NCBI GenBank assembly: GCA_937992195.1
Contig: CALKKV010000018.1
Location: forward strand, 37,576-101,575
DNA length: 64,000 nucleotides
Reading direction: 5' to 3'
Source: an uncultured Gammaproteobacteria bacterium
GTDB lineage: Bacteria > Pseudomonadota > Gammaproteobacteria > Arenicellales > Poriferihabitantaceae
Below are positions 1 through 9,169 of the stretch, piece by piece. The notes below the pieces were generated by a model. That model saw only the letters and a list, made by a program, of their open reading frames with translations. It was not told the origin of the DNA and did not search any database. Each line of letters starts with the position of its first letter. Position 1 is the first letter of the stretch. The position numbers and the translations under genes are program-made.

Positions 1-427
<427 letters not shown>

Positions 428-616
428 CTAAGTATGATTAGGGAGCCTCAGTAAAAATCTAGGCGTGGAAGATTGAGATGAAAAACATTTGAGATCAAGG
501 CTTAAAATGCACGGTATAGCAGGAGCCGGGTGCCGCGCACTATTGCGAAGTTTTACAACGCTGATATTGGATATTTTTTGCTCAAGCGTTCCGGTCATGA
601 CTTTTGCAGGGATTCC

Positions 617-1087
617 TTAGTTAGCGATGATTTTATTTCGTTGCGAGGAGATAACTTTGGTGTTGACGCCGATAAAGTTGAGGCCACCAAACAGCCTTGC
701 ATGTTCAATCTTTACACAATGGTTTTCCACGTAATCAAGATTGGCTTTTAGCGCAATCGATTCTGCCTCCTTGTTTTTAATACCAAGTTGCAACCACACC
801 GTCTTCGCGCCGATCTCTACCGCTTGGGCAGCGTAGCCGGGGGTCTTGTCCGGATGTTGAAACAGGTCAACTAAATCGACTTCTTCAGGGATTGAGGCTA
901 GGTCCGGGTAACACTTTTCACCAAGGATTTCTTCATAGTTAGGATTAACTGGGATGACGCGATAGCCGTGTTCCTGCATATACTTCGCCGCAAAGAAGCT
1001 TGGGCGATACCAATTGCCTGACAGACCAACAACCGCAATCGTTTTGTTGCTAGATAGGATACGGCGAAGCGTCTTAATGTCGGACAT
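617..1087 (-). CDS. CoA-binding domain protein, YccU family
   Basis: A 156-residue Rossmann-type CoA-binding protein; the biochemical role of the YccU family is not settled. A glycine-rich nucleotide loop (VVGLSGNWYRPS) lies near the N-terminus, followed by GYRVIPVNPNY and the conserved VDLVDLFQHP. The C-terminal NHCVKIEHARL matches the family's conserved cysteine region. I chose the ATG at 1085-1087 because the longer frame begins with a TTG at 1117 and adds ten unconserved residues; the shorter protein is nearer the usual 135-145 residues. It is divergent from the acyl-CoA synthetase at 1162. Confidence 0.85.
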   Translation of the reverse strand: MSDIKTLRRILSSNKTIAVVGLSGNWYRPSFFAAKYMQEHGYRVIPVNPNYEEILGEKCYPDLASIPEEVDLVDLFQHPDKTPGYAAQAVEIGAKTVWLQLGIKNKEAESIALKANLDYVENHCVKIEHARLFGGLNFIGVNTKVISSQRNKIIAN

Positions 1088-1161
1088 AGTGTTCTGGGGT
1101 GTGTTACCTAAAGACAAACAATACTATCATTCAATGATGAAACAAGTGATATCTCGACACA

Positions 1162-2823
1162 ATGACTAAAAACGAACCTACTTCGATCTATCAGCAAGGA
1201 TTAGATCAATGCGCTGCGAATTATGCGGCGCTAACGCCAATTGATTTTCTTCACCGCTCAGCGGAGGTATATCCTGACAGAGTTGCTGTGATTGATAACG
1301 GTCGAGAGGTAACCTGGTCAGGCCTGCGCCATCGCTGCAGGCAGCTTGCGTCAGCATTAGTTGGCCGCGGCTTTGGGAAAGATCAGACCGTTTCTATTAT
1401 TGCACCAAATAGTCTGGCAATTTATGAAGCACATTTTGCGGTGCCGATGGCGGGTGCGGTATTAAATACCATTAACACGCGTTTGGATGCTGCTACCCTG
1501 GCTTATATATTTAATCACGCAGAGACCGCCGCGCTGTTGGTGGATCAAAGTTTAACCGGTGTGGTGAAGGAAGCGTTGCGTTTATTGTCGAATGAACGCA
1601 GATCAACAATATTGGTTGTAGAAATTGATGCTGGGTTAGCCGCTGATTCCTCCAGACCATCACTGGAGGCATTGGACTACGAGGAATTACTGCTCGAAGG
1701 AGATATGCTGGCGGCTCTACCTAAAGTAGAAAATGAATGGGATGCTATTTCCCTTAACTATACTTCAGGGACTACCGGAAATCCGAAGGGTGTGGTCTAT
1801 CATCATAGAGGCGCTTATCTCAATGCGCTCAGCAATCTGGTCGGCTGGCAAATGCCGCATCACGCAGTGTATTTATGGACATTGCCGATGTTCCATTGCA
1901 ACGGCTGGTGTTTTCCCTGGAGTCTGGCGGCCATTGCTGGCACAAGCGTTTGCCTCCGGACGATAGACGCCCCCTCTATCTACAATGCGATAGCGGATCA
2001 CCGGGTTACACATTTTTGTGGTGCGCCAATCATCATGAATATGCTTGTCAATGCGGATCAGGACGAGCGGCGTGATTTCAATCATACTGTTGAGATGATG
2101 ACCGCCGCCGCGCCACCGCCAGCCTCTATTTTAAAAGCGATGGCGGCTGAAGGTTTTAGTGTGACCCACGTTTATGGTCTAACAGAAACCTATGGCCCGG
2201 CCGTAATTTGCGCATGGAAACCGGAATGGGATAATTTGGACGAAGGGCAAAAAGCAGACAAGAATGCGCGTCAGGGTGTGCGTTATCACGTTCTGGAAGG
2301 TCTTGACGTAATGGCGCCCGAGACAATGAATCCGGTGGCTCATGATGCGGAAGAAATGGGAGAGACCATGTTTCGCGGCAACATTGTGATGAAGGGTTAT
2401 CTAAAAGATCCCGATGCGACTGCGGCCGCTTTTGCTGGTGGTTGGTTTCACTCCGGTGATCTTGGTGTGATTGAGGATGACGGTTATCTCAAACTAAAAG
2501 ATCGCTCGAAGGACATTATTATTTCTGGCGGTGAGAATATTTCTTCGATAGAGGTAGAGGACTGTTTATACAAACATCCGGCCGTGCTCGAAGCGGCAGT
2601 TGTTGCCAAGCCCGATGATCATTGGGGTGAAACACCCTGTGCTTTCGTCGGGCTTAAATCAAATGCGACTTTGACTGAGGAAGAGCTTATCGCTTTTTGT
2701 CGAAATAATCTCGCGCATTTTAAATGTCCCAAATCGATTATTTTTGGCGAACTGCCAAAAACCTCTACCGGAAAGATTCAGAAGTTTAAATTGCGGGAGG
2801 CAGTTCTTGGAGCTGGCAGCTGA
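1162..2823 (+). CDS. Acyl-CoA synthetase (AMP-binding family, fatty/short-chain acid-CoA ligase)
   Basis: A 553-residue ANL-superfamily enzyme that activates a carboxylic acid with ATP through an acyl-adenylate and passes it to CoA. The P-loop YTSGTTGNPKG lies at residues 200-210, the VYGLTETYGP motif follows in the middle, the adenylate-binding aspartate is in SGDLG (Asp433), and the catalytic lysine is in STGKIQK (Lys538). Length and order are full for the family. The overall sequence, with DFLHRSAEVYPDR at the start and EEMGETMFRGNIVMKGYLKDP later, resembles the medium/long-chain or methylmercaptopropionate-type (DmdB-like) ligases. The substrate cannot be fixed from sequence alone. Its 3' end overlaps the TSUP permease gene. 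Confidence 0.88.
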   Translation: MTKNEPTSIYQQGLDQCAANYAALTPIDFLHRSAEVYPDRVAVIDNGREVTWSGLRHRCRQLASALVGRGFGKDQTVSIIAPNSLAIYEAHFAVPMAGAVLNTINTRLDAATLAYIFNHAETAALLVDQSLTGVVKEALRLLSNERRSTILVVEIDAGLAADSSRPSLEALDYEELLLEGDMLAALPKVENEWDAISLNYTSGTTGNPKGVVYHHRGAYLNALSNLVGWQMPHHAVYLWTLPMFHCNGWCFPWSLAAIAGTSVCLRTIDAPSIYNAIADHRVTHFCGAPIIMNMLVNADQDERRDFNHTVEMMTAAAPPPASILKAMAAEGFSVTHVYGLTETYGPAVICAWKPEWDNLDEGQKADKNARQGVRYHVLEGLDVMAPETMNPVAHDAEEMGETMFRGNIVMKGYLKDPDATAAAFAGGWFHSGDLGVIEDDGYLKLKDRSKDIIISGGENISSIEVEDCLYKHPAVLEAAVVAKPDDHWGETPCAFVGLKSNATLTEEELIAFCRNNLAHFKCPKSIIFGELPKTSTGKIQKFKLREAVLGAGS

Positions 2824-3574
2824 GGCATTTATATGGCTTGCATTGATCGCTGCAATAGCGGGCTTTGTTGATTCTGTTGCCGGGGGCGGAGGGTTGATTT
2901 CGGTGCCTGCAATGATGCTGTTCGGGGTGCCGCCAATTAGCGCGTTAGCGACCAATAAACTGCAGGGGAGTTTTGGAACTGCAACGGCGGCGGTGACGAT
3001 GTTGAAGAAAGGCAAAGTTTCACTGAACCGACCGCTTCGATACTTTGTGTTGGCGGTGTTGGGCGGTGCACTTGGAACCTGGTTAGTGCAGCAGTTCCCT
3101 GCTGATACATTGAAAATAATCGTGCCGCTTATATTGACGGTTATTGCGTTATATTTTTTGTTATCCAACTCCGACGAAAAGGCGGGACGAAAACCGTTAA
3201 TTGGCGACAATGCGTATTTATATGGCGTGGTTCCGCCAATCGGTTTCTACGACGGTTTCTTTGGGCCAGGGGCCGGCTCGTTCTATGCGGCGAGCGGTGT
3301 CGCCTTGCGGGCCAATGATATTGTCAGCGCTACCGCCAATGCCAAACTGTTGAACTTTGCGAGCAATGTTGCTTCTCTCGTGGTGTTTATTGTTGGCGGA
3401 AAGGTAATGTGGGGCGTTGGTGTGGCAATGATTGCCGGTCAAATGGTTGGTGCTTATGCTGGATCCCTTGCGGTAATTTCATTCGGCGCTCGACTGGTTA
3501 GACCTTTGATAGTTCTTGCCTGTTTGGTCATGGTCGCGCGCTATGCCTGGCAAGAAGGCTATCTCGTTTTATAA
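2807..3574 (+). CDS. Sulfite exporter TauE/SafE (TSUP) family permease
   Basis: A 255-residue integral membrane protein of the TSUP family (YfcA-like), thought to move sulfur-containing or organic anions across the inner membrane. The signature AGFVDSVAGGGGLISVPAM is near the N-terminus, followed by LATNKLQGSFGT; a second hydrophobic repeat carries GFYDGFFGPGAGSF and NAKLLNF. Seven to eight hydrophobic segments are visible. I chose the TTG at 2807 because a GGGAGG Shine-Dalgarno at 2795-2800 precedes it and the family N-terminus starts here; the longer frame from 2744 only reads through the acyl-CoA synthetase C-terminus. The 17-base overlap suggests translational coupling, so the permease may serve the same substrate. 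Confidence 0.85.
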   Translation: MELAAEAFIWLALIAAIAGFVDSVAGGGGLISVPAMMLFGVPPISALATNKLQGSFGTATAAVTMLKKGKVSLNRPLRYFVLAVLGGALGTWLVQQFPADTLKIIVPLILTVIALYFLLSNSDEKAGRKPLIGDNAYLYGVVPPIGFYDGFFGPGAGSFYAASGVALRANDIVSATANAKLLNFASNVASLVVFIVGGKVMWGVGVAMIAGQMVGAYAGSLAVISFGARLVRPLIVLACLVMVARYAWQEGYLVL

Positions 3575-3686
3575 ACGTTATCGGGTTTGATTGGCGCTGA
3601 AGGTTTGCAGCATGTCGCTGAGGTGAAAGGTATATATACAGTGTTGCCGTAAATTACCGCCACTCTTCACCGGCGCCCTTAAGCCC

Positions 3687-4520
3687 ATGGCACATATTCC
3701 AGCTTCCATAGAAATCTCTCCCAAACAGGCGATAGAAAGCGCGGATTTGGACGGGTTATTTCCCCATGGCACTCGGGTTTACATCACAGATGTCGGAACC
3801 GATAGCGCTGAGACAATGACCGCTGGCGCCAAGAGGGTAAAAGATTTTGGATATACTGCGGTACCGCATTTTGCTTCTCGTCGCCTTACCACTAAAGAAT
3901 CCCTTGAAGCACGAATAAAAATGCTGGTGAATGAAGCTGGCGTAAATGATGTTTTGATTATTGGCGGTGGTTTAGAAAAACAGGCGGGCGAATTTTCTTC
4001 AACCATGGAAGTGCTGGAAACCGGTTTTTTTGATAAACACGGTGTCGAACAAATGGGGGTGGCAGGTCATCCCGAGGGTTCACCAGATTTTGACCAGGCG
4101 ACCGCTGAAGACGCGCTCAGATTGAAGCAGGCTTTTGCTAATCGTACAGATGCAGACATGCGAATAGTGACGCAGTTTGGTTTTGATTCAGACGGTTTCG
4201 TCGCATGGGCCAAAGGCTTGGCAGATGCAAGCATCGACCTGCCGGTTCATCTGGGTGTTGCCGGTCCTGCAAAGCTCACCACTCTTGTTAAGTTTGCGGC
4301 GATGTGTGGTGTGGGGAATTCAATTCAATTTTTAAAGAAGCGGGCTTCTGCCATTACCACATTGGTTTCCGGATTTAATCCAGACGAGATTGTTAGCCCA
4401 ATTGAGGCTTATGCCCTGGAAAACCCAAATGGACCGATAAAACAAATCCATGTTTTTCCATTTGGTGGAATGAAAAAATCTGCAGAATGGCTGGTCGAGA
4501 GAGGCAGTTGGTCGACTTAA
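3687..4520 (+). CDS. Methylenetetrahydrofolate reductase family protein (MetF-like)
   Basis: A 277-residue FAD-linked (beta/alpha)8 barrel protein of the MTHFR family, expected to interconvert 5,10-methylene- and 5-methyl-tetrahydrofolate. Recognisable blocks are VYITDVGTDSAETM, the FGYTAVPHFASRRL strand, VLIIGGGL, the family hallmark GVAGHPEGSPDF, TQFGFDSDGFVAWA and GVAGPAKLTTLVKFAAMCGVGNS. The sequence is clearly not the classical enterobacterial MetF. It resembles the divergent form often found beside C1 or methylamine catabolic genes in proteobacteria, so the physiological direction could be oxidative. A strong hairpin follows the stop codon. The next gene is a proline racemase-family enzyme on the same strand. 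Confidence 0.82.
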   Translation: MAHIPASIEISPKQAIESADLDGLFPHGTRVYITDVGTDSAETMTAGAKRVKDFGYTAVPHFASRRLTTKESLEARIKMLVNEAGVNDVLIIGGGLEKQAGEFSSTMEVLETGFFDKHGVEQMGVAGHPEGSPDFDQATAEDALRLKQAFANRTDADMRIVTQFGFDSDGFVAWAKGLADASIDLPVHLGVAGPAKLTTLVKFAAMCGVGNSIQFLKKRASAITTLVSGFNPDEIVSPIEAYALENPNGPIKQIHVFPFGGMKKSAEWLVERGSWST

Positions 4521-4522
4521 CT

Positions 4523-4558
4523 GCTTAAAGTAGCGAAACGTTGCTTTCGCCTTTAAGC
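4523..4558 (+). terminator. Strong hairpin after the MetF-like gene
   Basis: GCTTAAAG at 4523-4530 pairs with CTTTAAGC at 4551-4558, and GCGAAA (4533-4538) with TTTCGC (4545-4550) inside it. There is a two-base bulge and a six-base loop. No uridine tract follows, so it may stabilise the mRNA end or need Rho rather than act as a simple intrinsic terminator. Confidence 0.5.
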
Positions 4559-4689
4559 TCTGGAAATAGCGCCAATTCTTAGTTGCAACCTTGGCGTTAA
4601 ACACTCATATTGGCTATATGGGTATCCTTTCTTTTTTTCTTATCCTCAGGTCGAATCGATTGCCAGCTGTCAGGCTAGTCGGATAGCCC

Positions 4690-5721
4690 ATGCGCGCAAC
4701 AAAAGTCATTCATTCTGTGAGCTGTCATGCTGAAGGCGAAGTCGGCGATGTGATTGTTGGTGGGGTCAGGACACCGCCCGGAGATTCGATTTGGGAACAG
4801 TCTCGTTTTATCGCCAGTGATGACACGCTGCGGCAGTTTATGTTGAATGAACCCCGGGGAGGTGTCTTTCGACATGTGAACTTGCTTGTGCCGCCAAAGC
4901 ATCCGAGTGCCGATGCCGCCTGGATCATCATGGAGCCCGAAGACACGCCTCCTATGTCAGGTTCTAATTCTATCTGCGTGGCAACCGTTGTTTTGGAAAC
5001 CGGAATTCTGCCGATGAGAGAACCTGTTACTGAATTAACGCTGGAAGCACCAGGAGGCTTGATCAAAGCGAAAGCAAACTGTCGCGATGGTAAAGTTCTG
5101 GATGTGCAAATTTTTAACGTAGCGAGTTTTGTAGACAAACTTGATCAGCACATTGAGGTCGAGGGAGTTGGCACGGTTTTAATGGACACAGCATATGGCG
5201 GTGACAGTTTTGGACTAGTTGATGCGCAATTACTCGGGTTTTCAATCACCCCGGACGAGGCCAGAGACCTGGCGATTGTGGGAAGAAAAATTGTCGACGC
5301 TGCCAATGCGCAAATCGGTTTTAATCATCCTGAACTTGCAGATTGGAAACACCTTTCTTTTTGTCAGTTTACTTTGCCGTTAGTGAATGACGAGGGAGGG
5401 TTGTCCGGGAAGAATACGGTTTGTATTAAACCTGGAAAGCTCGATCGTTCGCCCACTGGTACAGGTTGTTCGGCAAGAATGGCGGTGCTGCATGCGCGTG
5501 GTGAGCTTAAGGTTGGACAAGTCTATAGAGCCCAATCCATAATTGATTCGACGTTCTATTGCCAGATCGAGAGTTTGACCGAAGTAGCCGGTCGCGCTGC
5601 GATTCTTCCCTCTATTCGGGGACGCGGGTTTATTACGGGGACGCATCAGCATACGCTTGATCCAGATGATCCGTGGCCAAATGGATATCGTATCGGTGAC
5701 ACTTGGCCTGTTAATTTGTAA
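4690..5721 (+). CDS. Proline racemase family protein (4-hydroxyproline epimerase / 3-hydroxyproline dehydratase group)
   Basis: A 343-residue protein with the two-domain proline racemase fold. Family blocks are [13 protein letters not shown] at the start, [13 protein letters not shown], and [15 protein letters not shown] in the centre. The second catalytic thiol is present as Cys260 in [12 protein letters not shown]. The first acid/base position, normally Cys in an MCGH-type motif, is Ser90 in [10 protein letters not shown]. In this family Cys/Cys enzymes are racemases or epimerases and Thr/Cys enzymes are trans-3-hydroxyproline dehydratases. Ser/Cys variants exist with less certain activity, so I leave substrate and reaction open. 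No hydroxyproline catabolic genes are adjacent; cysM follows 17 bases downstream. Confidence 0.85.
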   Translation: MRATKVIHSVSCHAEGEVGDVIVGGVRTPPGDSIWEQSRFIASDDTLRQFMLNEPRGGVFRHVNLLVPPKHPSADAAWIIMEPEDTPPMSGSNSICVATVVLETGILPMREPVTELTLEAPGGLIKAKANCRDGKVLDVQIFNVASFVDKLDQHIEVEGVGTVLMDTAYGGDSFGLVDAQLLGFSITPDEARDLAIVGRKIVDAANAQIGFNHPELADWKHLSFCQFTLPLVNDEGGLSGKNTVCIKPGKLDRSPTGTGCSARMAVLHARGELKVGQVYRAQSIIDSTFYCQIESLTEVAGRAAILPSIRGRGFITGTHQHTLDPDDPWPNGYRIGDTWPVNL

Positions 5722-5738
5722 GCAACCAGATTGAAACA

Positions 5739-6650
5739 ATGAAATACGACAATATTCTGCAAACTATCGGCAGTACACCAGTGGTTCGTTTAAACCGTAT
5801 TGGTGCTGATTCTGGTGTAAATCTATGGGCGAAGCTTGAACGCGGAAATCCAGGTGGCTCGGTCAAAGATCGACCGGCGCTGCGAATGATCGAGGATGCG
5901 GAAAAGTCGGGACATCTGAAACCAGGAGATACGATTATTGAACCGACATCAGGGAACACCGGAATCGGACTTGCCATGGTAGCTGCAGTAAAAGGTTATC
6001 GGTCGGTGTTTGTGATGTCAGCTGACATGAGTCAGGAGCGTGTGCTGATTCTTAAAGCTTATGGCAGCGAAGTAATTTTGACACCTGCTGATAAAGGCAC
6101 GGTAGGGGCGATCGAAGAAGCAAAGAAGCTCGCGAAAGAGGAAGGTTACTTTTTTATCGGGCAACACTTTAATGCTTCTAATCCCGCGTCCCATGAGACA
6201 ACGGCGAATGAGATATGGAATGACTTTGGCAAGGAGTTAGATACCGTGGTTTGTACAACCGGAACGGGAGGTACCGTATCCGGTATTGGAAAATTTTTAA
6301 GGCAGCACAATCCAGATGTCGAAATCGTTGCAACAGAACCCGATGTGTCGCCGATATTGAGTCAAGGTGTTGCGCGAAAGCATAAAATTATGGGTACTGC
6401 GCCTGGATTTATTCCTGATACCCTCGATACTTCGGCCTATAGCCGCATCTTGCAAATAAGTGCTGAAGACGCCTATGCAATGACCCGTGATTTAGCCGAG
6501 AAAGAGGGTCTCCTCTGCGGCATCTCTTGCGGAGCGGCGGTTTGCGGCATGATGCAATTAGCTGCGGAAGCAGAGTATAAAGATAAAACGATACTCGCTA
6601 TTCTTGCAGATACAGGAGAACGGTATTTAAGTACTGATCTCTGGGACTAA
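5739..6650 (+). CDS. cysM: Cysteine synthase B (O-acetylserine / S-sulfocysteine synthase)
   Basis: A 303-residue fold-type II PLP enzyme that makes cysteine from O-acetylserine and sulfide or thiosulfate. The PLP lysine is Lys43 in GGSVKDRPA, followed by the substrate loop PTSGNTGIG and the phosphate-binding loop TTGTGGTVSGIG. The C-terminal ILADTGERYLSTDLW is characteristic. The length equals that of E. coli CysM (303), and the short C-terminus favours CysM over CysK. It is probably cotranscribed with the racemase-family gene upstream and converges on ispB. Confidence 0.93.
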   Translation: MKYDNILQTIGSTPVVRLNRIGADSGVNLWAKLERGNPGGSVKDRPALRMIEDAEKSGHLKPGDTIIEPTSGNTGIGLAMVAAVKGYRSVFVMSADMSQERVLILKAYGSEVILTPADKGTVGAIEEAKKLAKEEGYFFIGQHFNASNPASHETTANEIWNDFGKELDTVVCTTGTGGTVSGIGKFLRQHNPDVEIVATEPDVSPILSQGVARKHKIMGTAPGFIPDTLDTSAYSRILQISAEDAYAMTRDLAEKEGLLCGISCGAAVCGMMQLAAEAEYKDKTILAILADTGERYLSTDLWD

Positions 6651-6690
6651 ATATAGAGAAGAAGGTCCGCTACCTGCGTTCGCGCAAAAG

Positions 6691-7701
6691 TTAGTGGTTC
6701 CGTGATACTGAAAAATGAGCGAGATTGATCAACGCCTGTTTATAGTCAGAATCTGGCAATGGTGCCAGTGACTGAACTGCTTTCTCGGCTTGCGTATGCG
6801 CGCGGGCAAGGGTGTAGTCAATCGCACCAGTACTGTGAACGATTTTCAGGATTTCTGCGATTTGATCGCGTTCTCCATTCTCAATCGCTTTCTTAACTAT
6901 CGCGACTTGTTCAGGTGTGCCGTTGGCCATTGCCTGAATCAGGGGAAGCGTTGGTTTTCCTTCGGCTAAGTCGTCTCCAACCTCTTTACCCATTTCTTCA
7001 CTGGTGGACAGATAATCCATTACATCATCCACTAGCTGAAAGGCGGTGCCGAGATAGACACCATACTCAGATAGCATTTTACATACGGCTTTATCTTGAC
7101 CACTAACAATGCCGCCTAACCAGGCAGCAGATTCAAATAGCTTTGCGGTTTTTCTGTGAATTGTGTCGAGATAAACTTGTTCTGTTGTTTCAGGAGAGTG
7201 CGCATTCAGTAACTGTAGTACCTCGCCTTCAGCAATCGCGTTGGTGGTGGAAGACATGATTTCCATTACCGCCATAAGGTCCGTCTCCACCATCATTTCG
7301 AAAGCGCGAGAGTAGAGAAAGTCTCCCACCAAAACGCTTGCTTCATTTCCCCAAACGTCGTTTGCAGAAGGCTGGCCACGGCGCATGGCGGAGCTATCCA
7401 CCACGTCATCATGCAGAAGTGTTGCGGTGTGGATGAACTCGATGACTGCCGCAAGAGTGATATGTTGATCACCGCGATAATTACAGGCCCTGGCGCAAAG
7501 CAACAGGATAAGGGGACGGAGGCGTTTGCCTCCGCTCTTGACGACATACGCGCCCAGAGTTCGAATCAGCGCGATATCAGAGTCAAGTTGCTTGCGGATC
7601 GTTTGATTAACCGCAAGCATGTCTTCATGGGCAAGTGAAACTGCGAACTCCAATAGCTGGTCTGCGCTTGCAGAAGCGTCTTTTTGTTTAGCGCTTGTCA
7701 T
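6691..7701 (-). CDS. ispB: Octaprenyl diphosphate synthase (polyprenyl synthetase)
   Basis: A 336-residue trans-prenyltransferase that lengthens farnesyl diphosphate with isopentenyl diphosphate to make the ubiquinone side chain. The first aspartate-rich motif is DDVVD at residues 98-102, followed by the arginines of MRRGQPS, and the second is DDVMD at 225-229. GGKRLRP near residue 57 is the isopentenyl diphosphate site. Length and position, divergent from rplU-rpmA, match IspB of other gammaproteobacteria. Chain length cannot be read from sequence with certainty. The ATG at 7699-7701 is the only plausible start. Confidence 0.93.
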   Translation of the reverse strand: MTSAKQKDASASADQLLEFAVSLAHEDMLAVNQTIRKQLDSDIALIRTLGAYVVKSGGKRLRPLILLLCARACNYRGDQHITLAAVIEFIHTATLLHDDVVDSSAMRRGQPSANDVWGNEASVLVGDFLYSRAFEMMVETDLMAVMEIMSSTTNAIAEGEVLQLLNAHSPETTEQVYLDTIHRKTAKLFESAAWLGGIVSGQDKAVCKMLSEYGVYLGTAFQLVDDVMDYLSTSEEMGKEVGDDLAEGKPTLPLIQAMANGTPEQVAIVKKAIENGERDQIAEILKIVHSTGAIDYTLARAHTQAEKAVQSLAPLPDSDYKQALINLAHFSVSRNH

Positions 7702-8133
7702 GGGTTTGGAAGTGTGTGGAGCAGAATCGAAGAGGTTGGTGATGAGTGTCGACTAAGCTGGGGCTACGTATCCAGCTGGCGTATAGAAAAATCGCAGGGT
7801 ATTTTAGCTGAAAACGCTGAAAAAATTGGCTTAAATACTGAGATTGAGATATATCCGTGCGAGAAAATGCGTTTGCAGGATTCGATTGAAAATCGCTATA
7901 AAAACAGGTGCATAGCGATTGACGGGAACAGGCGCCATGGATACAATCCGCAGTCCTCAAATTTCTGCACCCTTGGGGCTGCTTCTCAAGAGGTAAATTG
8001 CTGAAAACAAAGCGTTTTGCCCTGCGGCGGCACACCACTTGAGCACAAATTACGCTAGTTTCGTCGAAATAATATCTCGGCGGGGGTGGTTAGGCTAGCA
8101 GATAGAAATCATTTGAATTAGTACGGACCAAAT
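7702..8133. other. Divergent intergenic region between ispB and rplU
   Basis: This 432-base gap carries no convincing protein gene; the open frames across it lack ribosome-binding sites and family resemblance. It contains the promoter for rplU at 7919-7947, leaving an untranslated leader of about 180 bases, and presumably the ispB promoter on the other strand. Confidence 0.6.
7919..7947 (+). promoter_or_regulatory. Sigma-70 type promoter for rplU-rpmA
   Basis: TTGACG at 7919-7924 and TACAAT at 7942-7947 are separated by exactly 17 bases, close to consensus at both elements. Transcription would begin near 7954, about 180 bases before the rplU ATG. Confidence 0.6.
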
Positions 8134-8766
8134 ATGTACGCAGTAGTGAAAACCGGTGGCAAGCAATATAAGGTTGCGATTGGTGACAAATTAAGAGTCG
8201 AGAAACTGGTAGCTGAAGAAGGTGACTCGGTGAATCTTGGCGATGTGTTACTTGTTGCTGATGGTGACAATATTACCGTTGGGTCTCCATTCCTCGATAC
8301 CGCTGTAACCGCTACTGTGGTTGGCCACGGTCGTGACAAGAAGATCAAGGTCTTCAAAATGAAGCGACGCAAGAATTACCGTCGTACGCAAGGTCATCGA
8401 CAGTCATTTACAGAAGTAGAAATAACTGGGATCGGTGGTGCAAAAGCTGCAGCGAAGCCTAAACCCGCTGCAGAAAAGAAGGCGGCTCCAAAACCTGCTC
8501 CGGAAAAGGCACCTGAGAAGGTGGCTGAGCCAGCCGCTAAAGAGCATGACCACGGTCCTGATGGTATTGGTGATAACCTCACCACCATTAACGGTATAGG
8601 TCCGGTTATAGAAAAGAAGCTGCACGGACTGGGTATCACGACTTTTCAGCAAATCGCTGAGTTAGATCAGGCAAGAATGGACGAAATTAACGAACAACTC
8701 AGCTTTAAAGGTCGCATCGAGCGCGAAAACTGGGTTGAACAGGCAAAAGAATTAATCAAAGGCTAA
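8134..8766 (+). CDS. rplU: Ribosomal protein bL21 with a C-terminal helix-hairpin-helix extension
   Basis: A 210-residue protein about twice the normal length of bL21. Residues 1-103 are ordinary bL21, beginning [14 protein letters not shown] and carrying the RNA-binding basic stretch [17 protein letters not shown]. Residues 104-142 are a low-complexity linker rich in Ala, Pro, Lys and Glu. Residues 147-210 form a helix-hairpin-helix-like domain with [20 protein letters not shown], then IAELD and [16 protein letters not shown]. This domain occurs as a C-terminal add-on in some alphaproteobacterial L21 and NADH-dehydrogenase-associated proteins, where it may bind nucleic acid. The frame is continuous with no stop between the parts. 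rpmA follows 43 bases on. Confidence 0.95.
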   Translation: MYAVVKTGGKQYKVAIGDKLRVEKLVAEEGDSVNLGDVLLVADGDNITVGSPFLDTAVTATVVGHGRDKKIKVFKMKRRKNYRRTQGHRQSFTEVEITGIGGAKAAAKPKPAAEKKAAPKPAPEKAPEKVAEPAAKEHDHGPDGIGDNLTTINGIGPVIEKKLHGLGITTFQQIAELDQARMDEINEQLSFKGRIERENWVEQAKELIKG

Positions 8767-8809
8767 CGGTCCAAAGGATCACATAGTCACTTAGATAAGG
8801 TAGACCAAC

Positions 8810-9070
8810 ATGGCACATAAAAAAGCAGGCGGTAGTTCACGTAACGGTCGCGATTCAGTATCTAAACGTCTCGGCGTAAAGCGATACGGCGGCGAAGAAG
8901 TATTAGCGGGAAATATTATTGTTAGACAACGCGGTAGCGCTTTTCACCCGGGAAAAAATGTTGGGATGGGTAAAGACTTCACTTTGTTTGCGACCTCTCC
9001 TGGCAAGGTACTATTCGAGATCAAAGGCCCCAAAAAGCGAAGAACCGTTAGCATCGTAGCCGCAGCATAA
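8810..9070 (+). CDS. rpmA: Ribosomal protein bL27
   Basis: An 86-residue bL27, which reaches the peptidyl transferase centre of the 50S subunit. It begins [16 protein letters not shown] and contains [10 protein letters not shown] and the conserved [17 protein letters not shown]. There is no N-terminal cleavable extension of the Firmicutes type. It is cotranscribed with rplU and ends before a clear intrinsic terminator. Confidence 0.97.
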   Translation: MAHKKAGGSSRNGRDSVSKRLGVKRYGGEEVLAGNIIVRQRGSAFHPGKNVGMGKDFTLFATSPGKVLFEIKGPKKRRTVSIVAAA

Positions 9071-9101
9071 GCGGTTAAGATAGTCTCAACAGACATCAGA
9101 A

Positions 9102-9133
9102 CCTCGCTTTGGTAACGAAGCGGGGTTTTTTTT
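9102..9133 (+). terminator. Intrinsic terminator after rpmA
   Basis: CCTCGCTT (9102-9109) pairs with AAGCGGGG (9118-9125), with one G-U pair and an eight-base loop, and eight T residues follow directly. Confidence 0.88.
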
Positions 9134-9169
9134 GGTTTATGTTTTATATAAACGCAGGTAAAGAACTCC

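Noticed and set aside
530..751. 73-codon forward frame between metY and the acyl-CoA synthetase
   Set aside because: It overlaps the 3' end of the CoA-binding protein gene on the other strand and has no ribosome-binding site or family match.
2744..3574. Longer TSUP reading frame starting at 2744
   Set aside because: The first 21 codons read through the acyl-CoA synthetase end, while a TTG at 2807 has a strong ribosome-binding site and the family N-terminus.
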